Assembly (NCBI GenBank): GCA_005888755.1
Contig: VBBQ01000026.1
Coordinates: forward strand, 1-12,111
Origin: Candidatus Bathyarchaeota archaeon
Lineage (GTDB): Archaea; Thermoproteota; Bathyarchaeia; 40CM-2-53-6
Reading direction: 5' to 3'
DNA length: 12,111 nucleotides
A program made the position numbers and the translations under genes. Below, piece after piece: positions 1-4,892 of the stretch. A model generated the notes under the pieces. It was given only the letters and a program-made list of their open reading frames with translations, was not told the DNA's origin and did no database searches. Position 1 is the stretch's first letter; every line of letters starts with the position of its first letter.

Positions 1-173
1 TCATCAAACTCTTCCACGGACCGGAGCTCAGGCGGTTTCAGGACGAAGCTGACGAGTTCTTCGAGAAAAGCCGGTTGTTGAAACCGAAAGCGAGCCGCCC
101 AGAAGCTTCGGAAGTATACTACCTAGGTCTTAATTTCAAAATGAGGTGGATTCCTCCTGAACCAAGACCGTGA
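1..173 (+). CDS. rlmE: C-terminal end of FtsJ/RlmE-family rRNA 2'-O-methyltransferase (5' truncated by window)
   Basis: Read from base 3, the first 56 codons end at a TGA at 171-173. The peptide begins IKLFHG and contains KPKASR and EASEVYYLG. This is the C-terminal signature of FtsJ/RlmE SAM-dependent methyltransferases: the lysine of the (V/I)K-x-F-x-G strand and the glutamate of the S-x-E-x-Y strand are the last two members of the K-D-K-E catalytic tetrad, and both are present. The family methylates the 2'-O of a uridine in large-subunit rRNA. The SAM-binding N-terminal part lies before the window. The stop is 13 bases before the THEP1 gene, which suggests an operon with it and RNase HII. 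What is seen is the motif set; the exact target nucleotide is family knowledge, not shown here. Confidence 0.85.
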   Translation, partial: IKLFHGPELRRFQDEADEFFEKSRLLKPKASRPEASEVYYLGLNFKMRWIPPEPRP

Positions 174-186
174 ACATCCTAGAATA

Positions 187-723
187 GTGTTCGTGACAGG
201 CTCTCCGGGAGTTGGAAAGACGACCCTTATGCAGCGAATCCACGATCACTACAAGAACAAAGGGCTCAGAGTTGATGGCATGGTTACACGCGAGGTGAGA
301 AAAGGCGACGAGCGCATCGGGTTCAAGATAACTGACCTCTCTTCAGGCGCTGAAGGTTGGCTCGCCAGAATGGGAGACAGCATTGGCCCAAGAATAGGCC
401 AGTACAGTGTCGATTCAGAAGCCCTTGAAGAGATCGGTGTTGGTGCGTTGAAAAGAGCCGCAGAACGGTCCGCTGATCTCGTTCTCGTTGATGAGATCGG
501 ACCCATGGAAATGACTAGTAGCGCTTTCAGAAGCACTTTAGCCAAACTCTTGTCAGCTGGGCGAAATGTGATTGCAACGGTCAAGTATGGGTCACATTAC
601 CCCGAGATTGAGAGGTTGCCAGGATTCGCTGAGGCATTGAGTCTCGAAATTTCGAGTGACAACCGTGAGGAAATGATACAGAGGATACTCTCGATCGTCG
701 ACGCGTGGACGAAACGGAGCTAG
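187..723 (+). CDS. THEP1-family nucleoside-triphosphatase
   Basis: This 178-residue protein matches the small archaeal NTPase family THEP1 (COG1618). A P-loop, GSPGVGKTT, spans residues 5-13 directly after the first strand. A Walker B strand LVLVDE lies at 98-103, followed by IGPMEM, which is typical of the family. GFKITDL near residue 45 is also family-like. Members hydrolyse ATP, GTP and other NTPs in vitro; their cellular role is not firmly known, although RNA-related roles have been suggested. The GTG at 187 is the only standard start in this frame after an in-frame TGA at 142-144, and it gives the expected few residues before the P-loop. No clear Shine-Dalgarno is visible. The gene follows the methyltransferase by 13 bases and precedes RNase HII by 6, so the three are probably cotranscribed. 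Confidence 0.9.
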   Translation: MFVTGSPGVGKTTLMQRIHDHYKNKGLRVDGMVTREVRKGDERIGFKITDLSSGAEGWLARMGDSIGPRIGQYSVDSEALEEIGVGALKRAAERSADLVLVDEIGPMEMTSSAFRSTLAKLLSAGRNVIATVKYGSHYPEIERLPGFAEALSLEISSDNREEMIQRILSIVDAWTKRS

Positions 724-729
724 CGTTTC

Positions 730-1386
730 TTGCGGATTTGTGGCGTGGATGATGCTGGTCGTGGTCCCGTGATCGGTCCTCTAGTCATTGCGGGGATCAG
801 AATCGAGGAGGAGAGACTCGACCAGCTTAGATCGCTTGGCGTTAAGGATTCGAAGAAACTGTCGCCGGAAGCCAGAATGGAACTTTCTATCGAGATTCCG
901 AAGATTGTCGATGAGTATCACATTGTCGAGTTGGAAGCTGGTCATCTGGATTTGGTCGTAAACCGTTCTCCAAAATTCCAAGGGCTCAACTTGCTGGAAG
1001 CGAAAGCGATGGCGGATGTGATCGAGAAACTGAAGCCTCACCTTGCATATGTCGATGCCTCGGACACTCGACCCGAGCGATTCAAGAACAACATTCTGGA
1101 ACGCCTAAGCTTCAAACCCCGACTGGTCTCCGAACATCATGCGGACGAAAAATATCCGCCTGTCTCGGCCGCGAGTATTCTGGCGAAGGTTCGAAGAGAT
1201 TCTAGAATCGAGGAGTTAAAGAAAGAGTACGGCGAAATTGGGTCAGGGTACGCGCACGATCCCATAACCGTCCGGTTTCTTAGCGAGTACTACTTGGCAA
1301 ACCGAGATTTTCCACCGATCGTAAGGAGATCGTGGAAAACGCTCAGAAACCTTGTCCGAGAAATCTCCCAGTCAAAACTGCGCTGA
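730..1386 (+). CDS. rnhB: Ribonuclease HII
   Basis: RNase HII cuts the RNA strand of RNA-DNA hybrids and initiates removal of single ribonucleotides from DNA. The 218-residue length is normal for archaeal enzymes. The N-terminal motif reads GVDDAGRGPVIGP (residues 5-17); the catalytic acids D7, D109 (in YVDASD) and D139 (in HHADEKYPP) are present, as are SAASILAKVRRD at 146-157 and GSGYAHDP at 171-178. The second acid of the usual DEAGRG motif is Asp (D8) instead of Glu, a conservative change in the active site. The start is TTG at 730, which places the first catalytic Asp at residue 7 as in other archaeal homologues; no upstream start is available within the 6-base gap after THEP1. It is the last clear gene of the plus-strand operon. 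Confidence 0.95.
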   Translation: MRICGVDDAGRGPVIGPLVIAGIRIEEERLDQLRSLGVKDSKKLSPEARMELSIEIPKIVDEYHIVELEAGHLDLVVNRSPKFQGLNLLEAKAMADVIEKLKPHLAYVDASDTRPERFKNNILERLSFKPRLVSEHHADEKYPPVSAASILAKVRRDSRIEELKKEYGEIGSGYAHDPITVRFLSEYYLANRDFPPIVRRSWKTLRNLVREISQSKLR

Positions 1387-1621
1387 CCGGGGGACTTGTC
1401 TTCGACGGCTCAGGCAAATGCCTTCTCGCTCATCTACTGGTCCGAGTAACTTTGACCAATCATCGCCGTCTGGGCCTATTTCCACCAGACTACGCCTTAA
1501 GGCACACGGTGGTGACGGTCAACCTAACTTCCGGAAACCGGGTTGTTTCAAGCCCTGGCGAGGGAGACCGCCAGCAATCCTTTTTTCAGAGTTTTCCAGT
1601 TTTCATGTAGGTAACAAAGAC
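1387..1621 (+). other. Non-coding leader-like stretch with several possible hairpins
   Basis: No convincing reading frame occupies these 235 bases. Visible complementarity includes TGGTC (1438-1442) with GACCA (1454-1458); TTGACC (1452-1457) with GGTCAA (1517-1522); GTCTGG (1468-1473) with CCAGAC (1485-1490); and the palindrome GCCTTAAGGC (1494-1503). The first two pairings use the same GACC and so exclude each other. AGGC-AAAT-GCCT (1412-1423) is another short hairpin. The stretch ends with a hairpin and T-run described separately. It could be a structured RNA or a leader of the small membrane ORF downstream, but short helices like these also occur by chance and no known RNA family was recognised. 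Confidence 0.25.
1555..1586 (+). terminator. Hairpin plus T6 tract, probable transcription terminator of the rlmE-rnhB unit
   Basis: CTGGCG (1555-1560) and CGCCAG (1569-1574) form a perfect six-base-pair stem with an 8-base loop, followed after six bases by TTTTTT (1581-1586). Further T-rich sequence follows to about 1604. Archaeal termination depends mainly on T-rich tracts in the non-template strand, so the T-run is the more important part. It lies about 170 bases after the RNase HII stop. Confidence 0.45.
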
Positions 1622-1918
1622 TTGAAGCCTCGAACTGGGAGTTGGCGTGTCGCACTAATGCTCAGTACGGCTGTATTGGTGATTCTCGTAGGGGGATCCA
1701 TCCTAATCTGGTTAGGTCTTGTTAATCCACGGGACTACTGGTGGGTAGTGACAATTGCACTCCCTTTCTTGTTAATTGGATTAGCCTATCTGAACCTCTA
1801 CAAACTTCCACGGAGGAAAGCATGGAACGACAAGTCCAAGTCTTCAGAAGTAGGATTTCCACTTAGGAAACACCTAAGCCCCATTCTCTTCATTTTTTTC
1901 TTCAATGTCCAATCGTGA
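1622..1918 (+). CDS. Possible small two-helix membrane protein, unrecognised
   Basis: From TTG at 1622 an open frame encodes 98 residues. Two strongly hydrophobic segments are evident: roughly residues 10-34 (including STAVLVILVGG and IWLGLV) and 40-62 (YWWVVTIALPFLLIGLAYL), joined by a short polar turn NPRDY. A basic stretch KLPRRK follows, then a less convincing tail that ends in another hydrophobic run. AGGT lies about 11 bases before the TTG; ATG at 1658 is an alternative start that would cut into the first helix. The two-helix pattern argues for a real or recently real gene, but the sequence is more AT-rich than the neighbours, the tail looks out of register, and I recognise no family. 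It may be a degraded gene. Confidence 0.4.
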   Translation: MKPRTGSWRVALMLSTAVLVILVGGSILIWLGLVNPRDYWWVVTIALPFLLIGLAYLNLYKLPRRKAWNDKSKSSEVGFPLRKHLSPILFIFFFNVQS

Positions 1919-2148
1919 GAAAAGACGCCGAAACAAGCTCTACGAAGAAAGACTGAATGAGCTTAGGGAAGTTTCAGAAAACAATGCTTGCCGAGGTTCT
2001 GAGAGAAGCAGTGGACCAGATTGTTATCATCACAAACCGTTTGCCTCTTACAGCTATCAGGATAGCTGCCAGGGACGAGTTTAGCGACCCTAACAACAGA
2101 AGCCGTAGTTTCATCGCCTTCGCCCTTTTCACCTCGTTTCGGTGGTAG
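1905..2148 (+). pseudogene. Coding-like stretch split over two frames, possible decayed gene
   Basis: An ATG at 1905 overlaps the end of the preceding ORF and opens a 59-codon frame to TAG at 2082-2084. Its first ~25 residues (MSNREKRRNKLYEERLNELR) look like a charged helix; after that the composition stops looking protein-like. A second frame, open from ATG at 1957 to 2148, then takes over with a helix-like sequence (KTMLAEVLREAVDQIVIITN). One base change near 1970-1980 would join the two. I see no family match, so this is either a frameshifted small gene or chance. Confidence 0.2.
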
Positions 2149-2234
2149 GCCGAACGGTTAAGCCTCAAGAAGGTCTAATTCCATTTGGCAAGAATCCCCT
2201 CTTTGCTGAAGAGATACTGAGCTGGGTTGGGTGA
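2149..2234. other. Short spacer with a weak hairpin, otherwise nothing recognised
   Basis: This spacer separates the coding-like remnants above from the end of the minus-strand 79-residue gene. CTCTT (2199-2203) and AAGAG (2209-2213) can pair over a 5-base loop. On the minus strand this hairpin lies just beyond that gene's stop, but no strong T-run follows it, so a terminator role is only possible. Confidence 0.2.
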
Positions 2235-2474
2235 TCAGCGTGCTGGTAGGGCTTTGTATGTGAGGCCGCGTTGTTCCAGTTCTTTTAGTCGTTTTTCCCA
2301 GTCTCGAAGCTGTAGGTCTCGTAGTATTGTGTTGAGTACCTGTGCGGTGTAGGTGTGTATTTGTGTCCAGTGATGACGTGCTGCAAGGGCCAATTCTGGG
2401 TTGTTCATTTTTTCCTGCGAGGCCCGGAGGCTTTCGCGTAGCTGGTAGACCAGTTCGTGCCGCAGCCTCTCCAA
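2235..2474 (-). CDS. Small helical protein of 79 residues, unrecognised
   Basis: The protein is rich in Leu, Arg, Glu and Gln and should be almost wholly alpha-helical. An N-terminal amphipathic helix (MERLRHELVYQLRESLRA) is followed by KMNNPELALAARHHW, then an aromatic and polar helix (TQIHTYTAQVLNTILRDL) and a charged terminal helix WEKRLKELEQ. No Cys, no signal peptide and no membrane segment are present, so it is probably cytosolic. The TTG at 2474 is the first usable start: an in-frame TGA lies three codons upstream. The upstream 41-residue gene ends only 9 bases before it, so the two are probably translated from one message. Its codons (many ACA, ATA, CTA) differ from the neighbouring housekeeping genes. 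The W...Y..Q..N.I pattern recalls small helical hypothetical proteins of Nitrososphaeria, but that resemblance is from memory and untested. Confidence 0.6.
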   Translation of the reverse strand: MERLRHELVYQLRESLRASQEKMNNPELALAARHHWTQIHTYTAQVLNTILRDLQLRDWEKRLKELEQRGLTYKALPAR

Positions 2475-2483
2475 GCTCGGCAG

Positions 2484-2609
2484 TCACTTATGCTTCTTCC
2501 TAACCAGAACTCTCTCGACAAGACCGGTGTTCTCACCATCTTCCTTGTACTCTAGTCCATCGTTCTCCAATCTCTTTCCGACCTCCTTATCCCCGTGCTT
2601 ACGCGTCAT
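2484..2609 (-). CDS. Very small charged protein of 41 residues, unrecognised
   Basis: ATG at 2609 opens 41 codons ending in TGA at 2484. The peptide is highly charged, starting MTRKHGDKEVGKRL, with an acidic middle (YKEDGE) and a basic end (VLVRKKHK). No motif is recognised. GGGAG touches the ATG, too close to be an ordinary ribosome-binding site. The frame stays open upstream as far as TGA at 2709-2711 and reads protein-like there (for example VDPGVSWDRVLPG), yet no ATG, GTG or TTG occurs in it. The ATG form may therefore be a genuine small gene, or the 3' end of a longer gene that lost its beginning. It sits 9 bases ahead of the 79-residue gene on the same strand. Confidence 0.45.
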   Translation of the reverse strand: MTRKHGDKEVGKRLENDGLEYKEDGENTGLVERVLVRKKHK

Positions 2610-2731
2610 CTCCCGTAGGCTTGTGCCGATGCTACCTGGAAGAACCCTATCCCAGGAGACTCCCGGATCGACAACGCCTCGGTTGACGCCTTTCTCTACA
2701 GGACACTGTCATGGCTCGACTCACCTAAACG

Positions 2732-2935
2732 ATGTCGTCCGAGAGGCTCTTTCGTCGACATCGACGTAAATCGTCGGACAAGGACGAAAAAATACACCGA
2801 CTCAATCGAAACACAACTACATCTCCAAGGCCAGATAGGCACTGGCGCATGCAACAGGTAACGCGTTTTAACGAGCACGTTCGATCCAAAAAGATTCGGT
2901 CCACTATAGAAAAACGTCTAACCCTCGAACGCTAA
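2732..2935 (+). CDS. Doubtful Arg/Lys-rich ORF of 67 residues
   Basis: ATG at 2732 opens a 67-codon frame very rich in Arg, Lys, His and Ser (RRHRRK near the start, VRSKKIRS near the end). It would be strongly basic, as some nucleic-acid-binding proteins are. There is no family motif and no clear promoter or ribosome-binding site, and the opposite strand carries overlapping open frames of similar length. The composition may simply follow from the many CGA and CGT triplets. It is listed because it fills an otherwise empty stretch. Confidence 0.2.
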   Translation: MSSERLFRRHRRKSSDKDEKIHRLNRNTTTSPRPDRHWRMQQVTRFNEHVRSKKIRSTIEKRLTLER

Positions 2936-3078
2936 CGAGATCAGAAGGACGTTAAACGTCTGACAACCACAAATACATACGTTCCCCAACCAAAAACCAA
3001 CCGGAACCCAACGACCCCCAGCTAGACTCCCAAAAATCTCGGGACAAAGCCCTGATGCGACCCGAAAATGGCCCGCCG
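2936..3078. other. Intergenic stretch with a short palindrome
   Basis: No gene is visible. GACGTTAAACGTC (2948-2960) is a perfect inverted repeat with five-base arms around TAA. From about 2975 the plus strand becomes rich in C and A (CCCCAACCAAAAACCAACC). A short imperfect GGG/CCC hairpin lies near 3041-3052. The stretch follows the stop of the minus-strand carbonic anhydrase gene, so transcription from that gene would read G/T-rich sequence here, which could aid termination. Confidence 0.3.
2948..2960. repeat. 13-base palindrome GACGT-TAA-ACGTC
   Basis: The arms GACGT and ACGTC are exact complements around a 3-base centre. A dimeric regulator site is conceivable, but no gene start lies close enough to give it an obvious target. 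Confidence 0.25.
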
Positions 3079-3612
3079 TCATCCGACCGGGGTTTCAAAG
3101 GCTCCCGTACTAGCGTATTTTTGGGCCATTTTCACGTAGGCTCGGTAGGATTCTCTTATCATCCGAACATCCTTGTCGGTTGCCCTCCTCATCACCTTGG
3201 CAGGTGCACCCACGGCGACTGACCGCGGTGGGATGGCTCTCCCTTCCAGAACTACGGACCCTATTCCAATTATGGAGTGGCTGCCAATTCTCGCGCCATC
3301 GAAGATGATCGCTCCAGCTCCAACGAGGCATTCGTCGCCGATTCTGCAGGCATGGACAATCGCGCTGTGAGCCACGGTGACACCATTACCAATCACGGCA
3401 GGATTCTGGGATGAGCAGTGAACCACAACATTGTCCTGTAGACTACAATTGGCTCCAACCCTAATCCTCCCATAATCACCGCGGAGCACCGCTCCGGGCC
3501 AAATGCTAGTTCGTGAACCAACTACAACATCGCCTATGATGCTCGCATTTGGAGCGATCATTGCGGTCGGGTGGACTTTTGGTTTCTTCGATCCGAGTTG
3601 GTAGAGAAGCAT
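3079..3612 (-). CDS. Gamma-class carbonic anhydrase-like protein
   Basis: The 177-residue protein is a left-handed beta-helix built from hexapeptide repeats, as in gamma carbonic anhydrases and the related PaaY/YrdA proteins. The residues that define the metal site are present: R44 and D46 in LRGDYG, Q59 in LQDN, and three candidate Zn/Fe ligands H65 (VVVHC), H82 (VAHSA) and H87 (IVHAC). The C-terminal part has GAPAKVMR and a closing helix. A fully equipped site makes reversible CO2 hydration plausible, but many short family members have no proven activity. No signal peptide is seen, so it should be cytosolic. The start is ATG at 3612, with CTCG-ATGA-CGAG just ahead of it. The gene lies 124 bases downstream of the signal peptidase, perhaps with its own promoter. 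That gap holds an open frame in register with this gene, but an in-frame TGA at 3619-3621 separates them. Confidence 0.92.
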   Translation of the reverse strand: MLLYQLGSKKPKVHPTAMIAPNASIIGDVVVGSRTSIWPGAVLRGDYGRIRVGANCSLQDNVVVHCSSQNPAVIGNGVTVAHSAIVHACRIGDECLVGAGAIIFDGARIGSHSIIGIGSVVLEGRAIPPRSVAVGAPAKVMRRATDKDVRMIRESYRAYVKMAQKYASTGAFETPVG

Positions 3613-3736
3613 TTCTCGTCATCGAGCAATCGCTAACTCTTCTATCTTGGCTTTGAAGGATAATGAGGACGCCGAAGCTTCTTCGCAGCCTCCTCGGATC
3701 TCAATGACTTCGCGTTGGGAACCTCTTGATATGGGA

Positions 3737-4426
3737 CTACGAGGATAGTGCCGGAGCGGGCTCTGCCTTCGCCTCAGAGGAAGAAGCGTCCGGCCTTGGT
3801 TTCTTGGAAGGTTCAATCACTTCGAAAGCGAAGAGAGCTATTATGAGAATTACGATAACGAGGATGCCCTCGGGTCTTGGAGCTCCCGTGGCGTCATCAT
3901 ACATGAAATTCCGAATACCCAGAATGGTTGACCCCAAGTAGGGGATAGGAATCGTATACTGGTAGGTTCCCACCACGGAGGAATAGGGAACCCCGTTGGG
4001 GTAGCCGGGCCAGTTATCTGGGCCAGGGTTAGTGACGTAATTATCGCCTTGGGTCACGAAGAAGTATCCCTTTCCCGTCTGATTTGCAATATTGACCTGT
4101 CTAACTCGATGAACCACCAAGAAATCGGGCTGAGAGGGATAAGGTCGAAACACTATTATTGAACCGTTCGGGGGAGGACCCGCGACGATCGTATTCGGGG
4201 CTTGACCCCTAATTACGATGAGCGCTCCGACGGGTAACGTGCAGTTGATGGGTGGGCACATGCTTCCCGACGACACAACGAGGACCGGATACTCAGTGTT
4301 AAGAGCAAACCGGACTCCACCCCACACGGCCAGGGCGCCAAGTATGACAATGCCCACTAGAACAAGTCCCCTTGCGGTTTCATTTTTCCGTATGAACCCC
4401 CAGAACTTGCGGATATAAGTGCTCAA
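3737..4426 (-). CDS. Signal peptidase I, archaeal Sec11-like
   Basis: This membrane protease removes signal peptides from exported proteins. An N-terminal membrane helix spans about residues 19-41; the extracytoplasmic catalytic part follows; a second helix lies at about 186-204, ahead of a Pro/Ser/Glu-rich tail. The catalytic motif SSGSMCPP places the nucleophile at S55. H106 in FLVVHRV takes the place of the bacterial lysine, as in Sec11 and archaeal enzymes, and D128 in TQGDNY is the conserved acid. Two cysteines, C57 and C62, lie right beside the nucleophile and could form a disulfide on the outer face. The 229-residue length is normal. The start is TTG at 4426, 15 bases after the PadR stop, so the two genes are probably one transcript and PadR may control it. 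Confidence 0.9.
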   Translation of the reverse strand: MSTYIRKFWGFIRKNETARGLVLVGIVILGALAVWGGVRFALNTEYPVLVVSSGSMCPPINCTLPVGALIVIRGQAPNTIVAGPPPNGSIIVFRPYPSQPDFLVVHRVRQVNIANQTGKGYFFVTQGDNYVTNPGPDNWPGYPNGVPYSSVVGTYQYTIPIPYLGSTILGIRNFMYDDATGAPRPEGILVIVILIIALFAFEVIEPSKKPRPDASSSEAKAEPAPALSS

Positions 4427-4441
4427 ATTCTCAAGTCTAGT

Positions 4442-4801
4442 CTAGGCGTGCTTTTGTTGGAAAGGTCCTATCTCGGCCTCGTACTGAATCCGCCTCAAAA
4501 ACTCTTCTGCAGCCCGCGCGCCTGCGGTCAAAAATTCTTCGCCTCTAGGGGTGATTCGATAGACTTTGCGGCCTCGGCCGCCTTCTGCCTCCCAGACAGC
4601 TTGGAGGTAGCCTTTCTCCTCCATTGAATGTAGGAGGGGATAGAGCGTTCCGGCGCTCAGGTAGACTTTGAAACGATCTCGGATCTCGAGGTTAACCTCG
4701 TATCCCCAGCGCGGCTTGCTCTTGAGGAGGCGGAGAATGATGAGATCAAGGTGGTTCTTCACCATTCTCTCTCTCCACGCCTTATCCAGATCCTTATTCA
4801 A
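4442..4801 (-). CDS. PadR-family transcriptional regulator
   Basis: The 119-residue protein is a compact winged-helix regulator. It has the N-terminal helix MVKNHLDLIILRLLKSKPRWGYE (residues 13-35, given here because this turn into GYE is diagnostic), the recognition segment LSAGTLYPLLHSMEEKGYL at 48-66, and a basic wing with GGRGRKVYRITPRG at 74-87. A short C-terminal helix would provide dimerisation. PadR proteins repress adjacent genes and respond to small molecules or stress. TTG at 4801 is taken as the start; ATG at residue 13 would still leave a full winged helix. It is the first gene of the minus-strand unit with the signal peptidase and is divergent from the Lhr helicase, so either could be a target, as could its own promoter. 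The inducer cannot be read from the sequence. Confidence 0.92.
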   Translation of the reverse strand: MNKDLDKAWRERMVKNHLDLIILRLLKSKPRWGYEVNLEIRDRFKVYLSAGTLYPLLHSMEEKGYLQAVWEAEGGRGRKVYRITPRGEEFLTAGARAAEEFLRRIQYEAEIGPFQQKHA

Positions 4802-4858
4802 GCAGCACCAAGGCTCGGGCCCGTAAAGCCAAACAATTGCCCCTTAACGCTTTCTAGG

Positions 4859-4866
4859 TTTTTATC
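4859..4866 (+). promoter_or_regulatory. TATA-box-like element upstream of the Lhr helicase
   Basis: TTTTTATC centred near 4862 lies about 30 bases before the TTG start at 4893. Archaeal transcription normally begins about 25-27 bases after the box centre, which would give a leader of only a few bases, consistent with the lack of a Shine-Dalgarno. Confidence 0.4.
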
Positions 4867-4892
4867 GAACGGTCGAGCGTCTGCTCGTCCGG

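Noticed and set aside
249-584. 111-codon minus-strand open frame
   Set aside because: It lies entirely inside the THEP1 gene, whose P-loop and Walker B identify the real frame.
1407-1467. Minus-strand stretch resembling a C/D-box guide RNA (GATGATT, GATGA and CTGA elements between GGC and GCC ends)
   Set aside because: The first C box deviates from the consensus, no proper D' box is found between the two C-like boxes, and no guide target could be tested.
1352-1621. Upstream extension of the small membrane ORF back into the RNase HII gene
   Set aside because: The sequence before 1622 is low-complexity Ser/Pro/Arg and overlaps RNase HII out of frame, so translation from 1352 is unlikely.
2527-2769. 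80-codon plus-strand Ser/Pro-rich ORF
   Set aside because: It appears to be the antisense shadow of the charged 41-residue minus-strand gene and its upstream open frame.
2881-2940. GTTCGAGGGTT on the minus strand, resembling a tRNA T-arm
   Set aside because: No complementary acceptor, D-arm or anticodon stem can be drawn around it.
3619-3736. Protein-like open frame between the signal peptidase and carbonic anhydrase genes, in register with the latter
   Set aside because: It is cut off from the carbonic anhydrase by an in-frame TGA at 3619-3621, has no own start codon outside the signal peptidase gene, and matches no known N-terminal extension.
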